64,000 nt of DNA, from positions 887,950,184-888,014,183 of the forward strand of contig CM062817.1 of the NCBI GenBank assembly GCA_031772625.1, written 5' to 3'. A program made the translations under genes and the position numbers. This DNA is from Pinus tabuliformis (Eukaryota; Streptophyta; Pinopsida; Pinales; Pinaceae). This document shows, in pieces, positions 10,871 to 21,701 of the stretch. The notes under the pieces were generated by a model. The model was not told the DNA's origin and did no database searches. It saw nothing but the letters and a program-made list of their open reading frames with translations. Numbering within the stretch: the stretch's first letter is position 1; every line of letters begins with the position of its first letter.

Positions 10871-12069
10871 CTGCTTCTATAGTCGAGTCCATTCGAATAT
10901 CTTCTCGCCTAAAACTAGGATTATGTCTTCTGTCTTTGTTTTAATAAATTTCCACTTTTTTCGTTTGAATCCAAACCTGCTACTTTCCCCTTCTTCTAGC
11001 CCGACAACTTTATTTATCAGTTGTCGATCAGTATCCTGTACCCAAGCTCTTGAGGCTCACTCTATATCCAAATTGTTCCTTTTCTAACTTATACACCACC
11101 CTGCCGCATTCACCACCAAAAGGATGGAGCCCTAGAACTTCTTCCCTCGGCCCCTCTGGTTCACAAAAGGTTTCCTCACTTTCAGCCGCTTAAGAATTGC
11201 CTGAAACAATGTTTAGAAAATCAGCATTGATGCCTAGGGAAATACCCACATTTGGGTTCCCCCCGATGGAAACACTTGAAGGGGTTCATCAGAAAAGGGT
11301 ATCGAAACCACCGACCGTAACTTCCCTGAGTCGATACAAGACTGAACACCTGAAGTCCAGGGACCCTCGAAACCCAGTGGAATATAAAATAAACTTGTCC
11401 CACCCCATTCAAAAGAAAAAGGGTAATAGAAATTCTGACTTACCCCAATCTTGTTTGTCCCAATGTCGCCTTTTCCTTCAGAGAACTGAAAATGCCGTGG
11501 CTCCTCCTTCAGGGTTTGTCGAGAGTCCGGTAAAGCCTATTTAGTTCCCCATTGACAGTCGCGCCCTTGATTCTGATCTATGGGACCTGAAACGTTAAAA
11601 TGATAAGTTGTTTGGTTTACAGTCTGAACATTTACAGCGGGTTGAGAAAGAGGTTTGTATTCTGAAGTGTGCAGGAGACTCCGCTAACAATACCAGCCTC
11701 TGAAAGCCTCGCATGCAGAACCAGAATAGAACCCACCTGTTTTTTCCGTCCAAAAAACCCTCACTCCTATCCAACTCTAGCGACATTGTGGCATCTTCTC
11801 AGTAGGCACCCGAACCTCCACCTGGAAAGACCACCTTATCCAAAATTTGTTGGGTAGGCTCCAAGCCCCACATCGCAAGGATGTCACGAGGATCAGGGTC
11901 GAGCTCAACCAACCCATCTGGTTCACCGATACGATCATCCATGGCACCGATAGTAAAATCCCACCAGAAAATCGGAACGAAGACACCGTGAACGAAATGG
12001 AAAATAGAAACTCATTTGCGCACAGGGAAAGAATAAATGAAATTTTAACCTTCAAAGTCTAGTACAAGG
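10871..12069. other. Unassigned stretch, probably LINE 5' region
   Basis: Several short open frames on both strands (for example 11197-11544 plus and 11777-12055 minus), but none shows a motif I recognise. Base composition is GC-richer than the flanks, like the LINE ORF1 next to it, so the 5' UTR and the ORF1 start of the first LINE are the likeliest content. Confidence 0.4.
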
Positions 12070-12119
12070 CTAGATATAGTTTATGGAACTATTAGTTTTC
12101 TGATTTTTTTACTCTTTTG

Positions 12120-13020
12120 CGATTTAATCTTTTTATTATTCAAATTAATGATGAGTTGACTCAATTTTTTAAGAGTTTTTTTGCTGAAAAGACAATGCCA
12201 AGGAATCCATGTTTACATACTGTTGTAATTGTTTTTGATGTCTCTAAAAGCATCACATTCCAAAATGAAATGTTTTTTCTGATTCCACTACCCTAGAAGT
12301 GCAAAAAGTACACACCTGCTCTTCCCAAGCTTTTTTAGGTTTTTTCCACTTAACTATTTGGCATCGTAATTGATGCGAATTAGTTTTTAATTTAGCAATA
12401 AGAATCTTTGCTCTCCATGGAATGCTAGCTCCGATGTACTCTTTTTGTTGGAGATCACAAGTGGGGTTGAATGCTTGAACATAGTACTTCTTCTTTCTAC
12501 CCAACTCTTTTCCCCATATATGTTTACGAAACTTCTCCATAACATAACTCTTTAAATCCTTGCTATTTGTGGGACATGCATTGAGGTAAATATTCCATTT
12601 TTGCATCCATTTGTTGTTTTGTCTCATCTCTGATTTCTTTCTTTCACTCATTCCTTCATTGAAGATAACTTTAGGGCATCTACCTTCTCCCATTTGCTCA
12701 ATTCTCTAAAGATACCTTATGAGACGCACCATAGCAATTGCTTTGATGGAAATTGCTCATGTTTCACTCAACATTATGTCATAAGAAACTGAATTTTTTA
12801 TTTTAAACTTGCTCATGATCAAGCATTTTTGGATTTTCTCAATTTGCTTCCATTTTGAGATAGGGACGCTACTAGCCCACAATTCACACCCATATAATAT
12901 CATTGGACAAACTAGGAGCCCAAAAGCACTTTAATTGTTTTCCAATCCCATAACTCTACCTCTCTACATCTGTTTTGAAGAGCATATCATTCTTTCCACC
13001 CTCCTAAAATTCTCTTCTTT
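12120..13020 (-). pseudogene. LINE-2 ORF2 C-terminal domain with Cys/His motif
   Basis: The longest frame (12693-12253, 146 aa) is rich in Lys/Trp and ends with WEEQVCTFCTSRVVESEKTF; the HF..eCDAF part follows after a frame change near 12264. The pattern C-x2-C...E(S/D)E..HF...C is the usual end of many endonuclease-type non-LTR elements, thought to be a nucleic-acid-binding zinc motif. The frame then reads FSKKTLKKLSQLIINLNNKK to about 12120. Upstream 12700-13020 is the thumb/linker with stops. Confidence 0.75.
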
Positions 13021-13049
13021 CTGCAGTGCTCCCAATTAAGCTTGTTGTT

Positions 13050-13990
13050 GAAATCCATCCCGAGGTACTTGTATTCATTTATTTTTTCAAGAATGTTGCC
13101 TTCAAAGAACGTATGTTGGATCTGCTTCTTTTTATTTCAGAAAATCATTATTTTGGTCTTGCTGGTATTGACTTGCATCCCCACTACTTTACAAAAATGG
13201 TCAAGAGTATATAGGTGCATCTGCAATCCCTATGCCAATTTAGCGATTAATACAAGGTCATCTGCGTATAAAAGAAGTTTTATCACAAACTCCCCCAACC
13301 AGACACCATCCCCACCTTGCAAATTTAGCCACACTTCCAATTTATCAACATATGAACCAAAAAGAGTAGGGGATAAAGGGGAACCGTGCTTGACTCCGAT
13401 GTCACTTCTAAAGCTTTCTGAAATGTCCGTTGAAGTTCTAATTTTGACTTTCGCCTCTTCATACAGCCTATGGACAACAACTCTATAATGCAAAGGAATT
13501 TCAAGTTCTTCCATTCTACTTCACAACTTATCTTTAGGGACCGTGTCAAATGCCTTTTTGAAGTCAACAAAGTAGCAAAATACTTCTTCTTTGTCATCCC
13601 AAACCTTTTCAATAATGTGTCTCAACGTGATACCATGATCTACCGTAGAATGCTTTGGCCTAAAACCTGTTGCCCTTTTTCCCTCTTTTTCTTGACTTTC
13701 GCCCACTTACCGATTTATTTTCCACCATGTTGCTAAAGAGATTTATAAACAAAGGATTGATCATAATGGTTCTATAGTTGGAAGGATTATTAATGTCTCC
13801 TCTTTTGAAAGGGGGTATTGTTATACTAGTTGTCTAATCTCTTGGGAATCCTTGTCGAATGACATTGTTGAATATTTCCATGATGTGCGGTGCAAGAATG
13901 TTCATTCCCCACTTTAGATATTCTGCTTGAAGTTCAACCAAGTCTTTTGTCTTTCCTATTTTCAACTTCTTAATTCCGGTCTCTACTTTG
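13050..13990 (-). pseudogene. LINE-2 ORF2: reverse transcriptase
   Basis: In order on the minus strand: GDINNPSNYRTIMINPLF (about 13800-13745), GFRPKHSTVDHGITLRHI (about 13665), FVDFKKAFDTVPKDKLW (about 13565-13515), then SFRSDIGVKHGSPLSPTLFG (family GvrQGcpLSP.LF) and LLLYADDLVLIA (about 13280-13240). All catalytic aspartates of the palm are present, but QG has become HG and the frame shifts at least once (near 13510). A short frame with a plausible start also runs 13706-13521. Confidence 0.9.
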
Positions 13991-15420
13991 CATAATGTGA
14001 AAAGTTGTGTAGGTGTGCTGATCCTGGGAGGAGGCTCCTCCTTTGATTCTTTCTCATAGAGTTGTCTCGCATAGTCAAACCATTGATTAGCTGTAATATT
14101 ATTTTCAATTTGCTTCTTCCTTGGTTGAAGTTCCTGCCAAAAATGCTTTGGGTGAGTTTTGCCTAGATATATTAACTCTTCTCACCTTGTTTGCACGAAC
14201 TCATTTTTTTTATTTTTTAAAATCTGCTTATATAACTTTAAATTCATCTTCTCCTCGCTTGCCTTTTTCAAGGTTTTCCTTGCCATTTTGCATTCCTCAT
14301 CAAACCAAGTGTTAACAGGAAAACAATTTGATTCAGCTTTCCTATTTTTTGCTCTTTTGCACTTCTCAAGTGCACTCTAAATTATATTTGTTAACTCGTT
14401 ACTATTGAGGCTTTGGGAACCACTCTTCCCCTTCTGAATTGATCTTTCCAACATTGTTTTGAAGATAGTGCAATTTTCTTATGTTAGAAGAATTTTGCCT
14501 CTTGATATCGTTTGTCGAGAACATTGGGTTTTCCTCCTATGTTGACTTTCTTCTAACCAATATAACTTTATATAATTGGGTTTGGTCTGATTTTAAGTCC
14601 CGCGTATGCTCTCCAATCTTAACTTCATCTATCCTTTCTATCAAGCTTTGTCAACAAATAATGTAGTCAACAACACTTGCCCCATTATATGTGTTGCAAG
14701 TGAACTTCCTAGACCTTTTCCATTTATCTAGACCATTGCAGATAATTAAGTTGAAAGCACCACACAACGTGAGCAACTCCTCTCCAAAATGATTGCTAAC
14801 TTTGTCATCTTCTGAACATCTCAACCATTGGGGATTCTCCTCTTCAATGAGTCAGATAGGATTGTGATCCTCTTTGCAACAAAAAATACTAGCTTGTTGA
14901 TTTGTTGTTCTAGCATTGAAATCTCCCACTAAAATAACTTCTCCCTACTAAGAATATATAGCAATATCTTGCTTTAAAGTTGCATACGGGTCTTTTCTAT
15001 CTAGCCCCTTATTTTTGTAAGTTTTTGAGACTTGAGGTGCAAAATAGCATGTTGCAATTCTTATGTGGTTCTCATTCTCTGTTATTTTGAACCATAAATA
15101 TTGTTTATTTGTATCTTCTTTCATAAATTGTATGTGATGACCTTCTTTTTCTTTCACTAAAACCAGTATTCCTCGATACCCTTTGCCATTTTATGTTGGC
15201 TTGTTCCAAATTGATAATTTCAAATAACCATCAAACATAGGAGTTTTACAACCATCATGTTCATGAGTTTCTGTGAGACAAATTATGTTTCTACCTTCTG
15301 CAATAGGCCCTATCCTAGGTCCCCTCCTCCAAGGGTAACCTCTATAGTTCCAACAAACTAGACTTAGGTAGACATGGGTAGGATTTGATTGCTACGCAGC
15401 TTGGCATACAATACTCAAAT
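13991..15420 (-). pseudogene. LINE-2 ORF2: endonuclease and linker
   Basis: The domain starts near 15375 with VYLSLVCWNYRGYPWRRGP (family ..WN.rGl), then NIICLTETHEH (catalytic E) and ILVLVKEKEGHHIQF. ILVGDFNARTTNQQ follows near 14930-14890, KFTCNTYNGASVVDYIIC near 14700-14655, and a degraded SDH near 14580. These match the exonuclease-endonuclease-phosphatase fold used by non-LTR elements. The stops include two consecutive ones just before GEVILVGDFN. 13991-14570 is linker with no clear motif. Confidence 0.85.
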
Positions 15421-15599
15421 TTAAGTCTTTACCCCTTTTCATCCATGTTGATCATGTTGTTTTCCTCCCTATTATAGAATTAACTGCTTTTTCTTTACTG
15501 CCAAATTGTTGCCCTACTTTGTCATGAGACCCAAACATTGCAATAACCGCTTTACCATTGTACAACTATACTCTTTTCCCTTCATTTCTTGTTGCTCTA

Positions 15600-16690
15600 A
15601 TTTCCCCACTTCTTATCTTCTCTCCTCTTGTTGTTTGCTAGTTAGATCTTCATCTAAGAAAAAGTGTGAGCCTTTCAAGAGTTTCTTTTTGTTTAAGAGA
15701 TAGTGTTTGTCTTGCATACTTGCCATGATGACTTTTATGGGTCGAGGTCTCTTCACATATGTTTCCCACCCTTCTTGCTTGACAAATTTGCCCTCTCCAA
15801 TGTAATTTCTCTTTCAAAAAGTCTCTTGTCAAATTGAGAGTGCTTTCATTCTTTCCATAGTCTCTTATTCCTCTTATAATAAAGTTTGTTTCCCTATCTT
15901 TTATGTCTTTGTGTTCTCTTTCTTGTGCTCTATAAGCACTTACATCTTCTTTTTTCTCCATCCTTATGTAACCATTAATGTCCTTAGCTCTAGTTTTGAT
16001 TTCCTTTGGAATGTTTGTCCTCTTGAACTCTTTTGCCTTTTTTCTGGAAATGGCTGCCTGCTGAGATATTTGTGTATCCCTCTGAGTTGCTTTAGAAATT
16101 ACCACTTCCTCGTTTGTTTCCTTTGATTCTTTCATGGTTTGCCATGTTGTCTTCATGTTTTCCCATTCTTGTTTTCCTATCTCTAAAGCCTCTTATAGCA
16201 TTGTTACTTGCTCTTTTAAGATCCCATTACCTTCCATTAAAGATCAATTTGCAAGTGTAATCTTTGAAATTTTGTGGTCCATTTTCCTGTTCTTTGGCTT
16301 CCAAAATTTCTAGCCTTGCCCTGGCCTTCATCAGTTCCTGGACAGAGAGATTTGATGACCAAGTAAGAGGTGTAGATGTGGGACTGTAAATGGTTGACTC
16401 TTCTTTATTTTCGCTACTCTTATTTGTTTTATTTTTCTGTGAATGTTTTCTTCTTGTTTTTTGTTCCATTTAAAGCAAGCAAATCTGCACTTTAAAAGGC
16501 CCCGATATTGTTTTGTATTTACCCAAATCCATTTCCTTGTTTTGTTTTCTGAAGCAATTTTGACTTGGCCTAAGTGATTTGTTTCCACACAATCTGAGAT
16601 TTGATTGCCATTTTTTTCCATTTTGAGATGAGGCCACTTGTAAAACCCTAAACCTGAATATTGTCCGAGTAACCAGTGCAAAGACTTCCA
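15600..16690 (-). pseudogene. LINE-2 ORF1 (coiled coil plus RRM/CTD-like part)
   Basis: The frame 16156-15650 begins with a long charged helix, then reads DRETNFIIRGIRDYGKNES (typical of L1-like ORF1 RRM entry) and FLKEKLHW. After a frame change it reads KRPRPIKVIMASMQDKHYLL and KKLLKGSHFFLDEDLT, which matches the end of L1-type ORF1 proteins (RP..v.f.....r..il..a..L.....yl.eDlt). Upstream frames at 16227-16691 are Lys/Gln-rich and may be the N-terminus. The protein would coat LINE RNA and act as a chaperone. Confidence 0.75.
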
Positions 16691-16700
16691 CGAAACGAGG

Positions 16701-17475
16701 TAAATATTGTCTGAGTAATCAGTGCGAAGAGTTCTACAAAACCTGGTGCACAGTATTGAATCTAGAACCCTTGGAGGTCCTGCCGTCGACGGCTGAAACG
16801 AGAAATATTAACAGAAAAATCTTTGTTTGCGTGCGCACAGAGTAAGGAATGATTGGAGAGCACGATGAATCACCAGTCACAACGAGTTTGTTCTGTTGAT
16901 GCATATTGCTGAAACAAAAATTGTAAAACTTGGACAAAGGATGAGATTGTAGTTACCTTCAATAATGACTGACTTGTCCTTGATCAGATAATGAAGGAAC
17001 AATGTAAGCAGGCTGAGGCAAACCAGTTAGCAGCTCTAGAGAAGCAATGGGCAGCGGCAACAAACGTGCAACAATGACAGTGAGCTCGCTTTTTTATATG
17101 AAGGTGTAACCCCTTTCTTAGTATGGTTGTTCATACAGCGTCCGAGTAGAGTCTGAGCCTGTCCAAGCAGTCTGAGCAATTCATTGTTCAGTTTCTCACA
17201 GTCTGAGCAGTCCGTTTAGGTAGTATATTCTGCTCTCCAATGTGCACAAGCCCACGCAAAGATTTGGGTTCAGGATGGCAAGCTCTGAATTGATTTGTTG
17301 GCACCCCTAACTTTATATTAGCGCCCTAAAAGGGCTGCGATTAGGATGTCGTGTATCCCTACGTGAATCTTGCGCCCTGACAACCTGCCTACATGCAATC
17401 TGTAAATGCAGATCCGCATGCAATCTGTAAATGCAGATCCGCTATTGTGACCGTTGAGCACCATCAAATTGAACC
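16701..17475. other. Non-coding stretch, possible LINE-2 5' UTR
   Basis: Contains repeated words around GTCCGAGTA and CAGTCTGAG(C/T) (16663-17225), also seen at 76-83. No gene is recognisable. Confidence 0.35.
17392..17441 (+). repeat. Perfect 25-bp tandem duplication
   Basis: CATGCAATCTGTAAATGCAG plus ATCCG occurs twice without a mismatch (17392-17416, 17417-17441). This points to a recent slippage event. Confidence 0.95.
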
Positions 17476-17479
17476 TTTT

Positions 17480-17660
17480 AGTTTCCTCATTATTAATTAT
17501 TATTTATTTTATACTTATTTATGCTCATAACAAAGAGGGATATTCTAATTAATCCACCTGCTTTCCCTCATCGTTATTAATTATTATTATTTATTTTATA
17601 CTTATTTATGTTCATAACAGATATAGATATTCTAATTAATCCACATGCTTTGTCAATTTT
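17480..17660. repeat. Dispersed AT-rich repeat, copy 3 (tandem doublet)
   Basis: Two consecutive versions (about 17490-17560 and 17570-17660) of TTAATTATTATTTATTTTAT...ATATTCTAATTAATCCACATGCTT, related to 185-300. 17660-17955 and 18030-18535 are AT-rich without a gene. Confidence 0.65.
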
Positions 17661-17959
17661 ACTATCCCATTTAAATTTATTTAATGCATTAAGAGCATTA
17701 GTTTATATTCTTAAGATAACTTAATAAAGTTGTCTACTTCTTAGTAAATCTTTCATAAGATATTTCCATGAAAAGTAATTTGAATTGGTAAACATGATAT
17801 CATTTGGATTAACAATATTACACTATGTAGGTAAGATGACTTCAAAAGTAGAAATTAACTATCTAGATAAAGAACTTTCAAAAAAATAGGCAGTTTAAAA
17901 AATGACACTAAAAATATACAATGGATGTCAAAATTATGCACTTTATAAAAATCGATTAA

Positions 17960-18027
17960 AAGTGACTAAAGTGTCATGTGACAAGTGGAGGTTAAGTGAC
18001 TAAAGTGCCATGTGACAAGTGGAGGTT
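17960..18027 (+). repeat. 34-bp tandem duplication
   Basis: Units 17960-17993 and 17994-18027 start AAGTGACTAAAGTG and differ at one base (T/C). Confidence 0.95.
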
Positions 18028-18536
18028 GATAAACTTAGTGATGACACACAATAAATGAAGTTGTCTAAGTAAAAAAATCCCTTCATTCACTAACTTTTTA
18101 TAATCTCACTTTTACAAATATATTACTTTTATAATATTTACAATAAAATCGTATTATAAATTTAGCTTAGTCTAACATTTTATCCCTTTCTAGGGTATAT
18201 TTTCTAATAATTTTAATCAAAATCTAGCTAAAAATTGTTGGAATGGTAGATTTGAGTTGTTAAATTTGCTTAGCCTGAGTGCCCAGGAGATTTTCCAGGG
18301 CTGTGAATCCATTTATGTAATCAAAAATGTATTCAAAGCAAAGAAAACTAACAATGTTACCAAGAATTGTATCACCAAAATCTAATGAAAAGACAAAAAC
18401 ATATAACAATTAGACTCCATCATTAACGTTTGGTGAGAAAATTAACTTAAAACAAAAACAATAAAATCATTTTATAAGTTATTCACTTTTATAATTTAAG
18501 TGCAATTCACTTTACAATAAAGTTATATTACAACTT

Positions 18537-18787
18537 GCCCATGGGGCGTAGAATAGACGATGATGGAGTGTATTGTTAAGGCACTCCATGATGTGAAGGT
18601 CACTAGTTTGAAACTCCAAGGGCAAAAATCCAGCCATGTTAAGGGTTGATGTGGCTCAAGTCGGGTGCGATCCCCGGGTGACTTTGACAGCGTAGATGCC
18701 CCTGGGTTGTGGTTTCTAAAGCCAAAGGTTAAGTGTGCAATCATTTGAGGACTCGCACCACTTAGAAAATAAATAAATAAAATTAAC
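18537..18787 (+). mobile_element. SINE with target-site duplication
   Basis: A 251-bp body flanked by identical TTACAACTT (18528-18536 and 18788-18796). A tRNA-like head: an A-box-like segment ending ATTGTTAAGGCA and, about 30 bases later, a B-box-like AGGTCACTAGTTTGAAACTC. The body is GC-rich against AT-rich flanks and ends in an AAATAAATAAAT tail. It differs from the SINE at 651-857 in body and tail, so two SINE families or subfamilies are present. Confidence 0.8.
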
Positions 18788-19027
18788 TTACAACTTAATA
18801 TAATATGAACATATATATATATATATAGATATAGATATATAAACTAAGTAAGATCATGCAAAATGAATGTTTTTTTAGCTTCCCTCTCAAAGTACATGCT
18901 TACCTTGAAATCCTTGTTTTTATTTTCATTCTTATGTGTTTTCTTTGATCTCCTTTTTCTAATTGTAAAATAGCTCAATAAGATAACAATATAAACAAGT
19001 TTCCCATTCCATTCATACACAAAATAT

Positions 19028-19995
19028 TTGATGAGCTTCATAGAGCTAAGTATTTTTCTAAACTAGATTTGAGATCATGTTACTACCAAATCAAGGTAAG
19101 AATAGAAGATGTGGTGAAACCCGATTTCCAAACTCATGAAGGGCATTATGAATTCAAAGTTATACCCTTCAGATTAACTAACACTCTAGCCACCTTCCAG
19201 GCAACCATGAATGAAGTATTATGGTCTTCAAAAGGAAATTTTTCATAATCTTCTTTAACGACATTCTTATATATAGTAAAACATGGGATGAGTGTATGGA
19301 GCACTTGGAGGAAGTTCTCTCTCTTCTAGAAAATAATCAATTTTATGCAAAGATGTCAAAATGTACCTTCAAAAACAAAGGAAGATGTTATTGGGACATA
19401 TGCTATCAAAGGAAGGCGTAAAGGTAGATCCCAACAAAATTAAGGCAACACATAGTGGCAAGGCCAACTAACATTTCCAAGTTAAGAGGATTTTTGGATT
19501 TAATAAGATACTATCGAAGGTTTATTTGAAATTACGCTCACGTAATTTCCCCCTATCAAAACTTTTAGAAAGGAACTCATTCCAATGAGATGATAAAGCA
19601 AAACAATGTTTCAAAATATCAAAGGAGATGATGTCCACTACCCTTGTATTAGCAACCACATATTTTTAGAACCTTTTGTAATTGAGTGTGACACTTCAAG
19701 TTTTAGAATAGGGGAAGTGTTGATGTAGGATGACCACCCTATAGCATTTGAAAGTAGGAAGTTCAATAAAAGAGAATGTTAAAAATCTACATATGACAAA
19801 GAAATTCTTTCCATTATGCATGCTCTAACCAAATGGTGACAATATCTTCTGGGAAGAAAGTTTTTATATGAATGGATCATAATAGTCTTCAACACCTTCT
19901 CCAACAAAAGACACTCTCTACAAAACAACAAAAATGGGTTGAAAAAATTGCCACTTTTGATATAGAGATATTGCGCAAAAAAGGAAAGGACAACA
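19028..19995 (+). pseudogene. Gypsy reverse transcriptase and RNase H
   Basis: The reading begins FDELHRAKYFSKLDLRSCYY, then GHYEFKVIPFRLTNTLATFQ (family HYEF.VmPFGLtNAPatFQ), a frame change, and FFNDILIYSKTWDECMEHL (catalytic DD reads ND). LRGFLDLIRYYRRFI follows near 19480, and the RNase H motif TYDKEILSIMHAL at about 19793 (family DKELLAiv.Al) with DHNSLQHL near 19873. The first catalytic aspartate of the YxDD box has become N, so the enzyme is dead regardless of the stops. Confidence 0.88.
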
Positions 19996-20199
19996 TAGTG
20001 ATAGTTCCTCTGTCATGAAAAGATGGAGAGCCACTGCCACTTGAAATTTCAATTGTAATTCTAGAATGGCTCAATGAAATTTGAAGCAAATATCCAAATA
20101 TTCTAAAAATGTGTGCCATAATCAACGCTCCTATCCAAAACTCCAAATTTGAATGGAAAAATGATATCCTTTTCTATAAAGGAAGAATTTACATAAACA

Positions 20200-20880
20200 C
20201 AACTTCAAGATTTAAATCTAACGTTCTCAAGGTGTCTCGTGACACTCCAACAGTAGGACATGTGCAGTTCTTTAAAACCTAATCTAATTCATGCCAATTT
20301 TTTTTTTGGAAATGGATGAATAAATCTATTCAAAATTATATAACATAGTGTGATCGATGCCAGAGAAATAAAAATGAAAACATTATGAATCCCAGATTGT
20401 TCCACCCCCTACATATTCCAAACCAAGAGTGGAAGAAATATCAATGAATTTTATTGCAGGACTACCCATATTAGAGGGGACAAAATCCTCATAGTAGTTT
20501 ACAAACTCACAAAGTATGCAAACTTCGTGGGAGTAAAGAAATCAGACTCTACAAAACAAATCGTTGAAGTATTTTACAAAAATGTCTACAACTGCATGGA
20601 TTCCAAAAATCATTGTTTGTGATAGAGATGCCAACTTCAAGGGGAACTTTTGGAGGAAAATTTTTAGACAAATCAAAACATACCTCAACATGAGTTTAGT
20701 TTATCATCTCCAAATATATGGTTAATAATAAATTGTCAATAAATGTTTGGAAGCTCACCTTTGTTGTTATGTAATAGACAAACATAATAAGTGGTTTTAG
20801 TGGTTACACCTTGCTGAATGTTGGTATAACTCTGCTTATTATACTTCAACCAAAATGACCCCATTTCAAGCTCTTTATGA
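20200..20880 (+). pseudogene. Gypsy integrase
   Basis: Pieces in different frames: DTPTVGHVQFFKT and CDRCQRNKNEN (the HHCC zinc region), ISMNFIAGLPILEGTKS (catalytic D replaced by N), then IPKIIVCDRDANFKGNFW (second catalytic D kept) and LVYHLQIYG (family yHPQtDGQ). The DD-E core is thus damaged. An in-frame stop follows where GQTE should be. Confidence 0.82.
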
Positions 20881-21059
20881 TTATAAGCTCCCTAAATAGA
20901 AGGAATTTGATATAAAGGAAACAAAATTTCCAGTAATAAAGGATCAATTAGAAGAAAAACAAAGTCCTCCAAACACTCAAGGGAAATGTAAATATCACAA
21001 GAGATCATATGAAATAACAAGCCGACCAACATAGGATAGAAAGAGATTTTGAAATTGGA

Positions 21060-21430
21060 GATTGTGTATTTGTGAAGCTTCAACTATACAAATAGTAATC
21101 CCTGAACAAGGAAAGAATAAGCTAGCACCAAATTTCTATGGTCAAATCAATAAAAAGATCATCCAAGTAGCATACATCTTGAGCCTCACTGATAAAAGCC
21201 ACATTCACAATATTTTCCATGTATATAGCCTTAAGAGAGTACTAGGTAAGCACCACATGACACAAACAACACTCCCCATGGTAGGTGATGAAAGAAAATT
21301 TGTTTTAAAAACAAAAGACATCATTACCACCAAAGAAAAGAAATTATGATCACGAATAATTAAATAATATTTTATTAAGTGGAAGTACTTACTAAAATGA
21401 GAAGCCTCATGGGAGGCAAAACATTTTTTT
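21060..21430 (+). pseudogene. Gypsy integrase C-terminus and chromodomain remnant
   Basis: The 95-aa frame 21062-21349 has KLAPNFYGQINKKIIQVAYI and HIHNIFHVYSLKRVLGKHH, matching the family stretch LaPk.yGPf.i...ig.vAYrL.L...s.iH.vFHvS.Lk. After a stop, YFIKWKYLLK and EASWEAKHFF (21367-21425) match the chromodomain phrase (L)IKWKgLp..eASWE. Chromodomains tether integrase to modified histones, and their presence makes this a chromovirus. Confidence 0.85.
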
Positions 21431-21475
21431 CAATAACACCCTTCATTATCTATGCTTTGAGGACAAAGCATTTCT

Positions 21476-21701
21476 TTTGAGGGGAAGGAAATATTATAAA
21501 TTGTTAGACACCTAATTCTCAGGGATTGGTAGAAAATATGTAAATATGTAAATAGAGAAATTCGACCAGTTAGAATATGAAAAGACCTTGGAATTTGAAT
21601 CCCAGAGGTCACCATTCTACTTGTATATAGTGATATTCACCTTAATGGAAAGCACACATTGGGAGTTACATTCCTTGATTGATATGGTATTAGAACACAG
21701 G
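21476..21701 (+). promoter_or_regulatory. Polypurine tract, possible short LTR and copia primer-binding site
   Basis: GAGGGGAAGGAAATATT at about 21479-21495 is a polypurine tract ending the chromovirus. TGTTAGACACC from 21502 could start an LTR. TGGTATTAGAACACAGG at 21685-21701 is close to the initiator-Met primer site TGGTATCAGAGCACAGG, so an LTR should end at about 21682. If 21502-21682 is that LTR, it belongs to the copia element whose gag starts near 22990. The boundary between the two elements is not certain. Confidence 0.55.

Larger units (their letters stand above)
12070..16700 (-). mobile_element. Second LINE, EN-RT-zinc type without RNase H
   Basis: On the minus strand: ORF1 (about 16690-15600), then ORF2 with endonuclease (15420-14590), linker, reverse transcriptase (13990-13050, YADD kept) and a C-terminal Cys/His region (13020-12120). 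The sequence style differs from the first LINE: no RNase H, an endonuclease with GDFNART, and an ORF1 with coiled coil plus an RRM/C-terminal-type domain instead of DUF4283. It lies directly next to the first LINE on the same strand. Many stops and frame changes. I assign it to a non-L1-plant or deep L1-like clade without naming one. Confidence 0.85.
19025..21500 (+). mobile_element. Ty3/gypsy chromovirus, 5'-truncated
   Basis: Starts abruptly inside reverse transcriptase and continues through RNase H, integrase and a chromodomain-like end to a polypurine tract at about 21476-21490. Gag, protease and 5' LTR are missing. Many stops and frameshifts. 18800-19024, just upstream, is AT-rich and has no gag-like coding. 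Confidence 0.85.
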
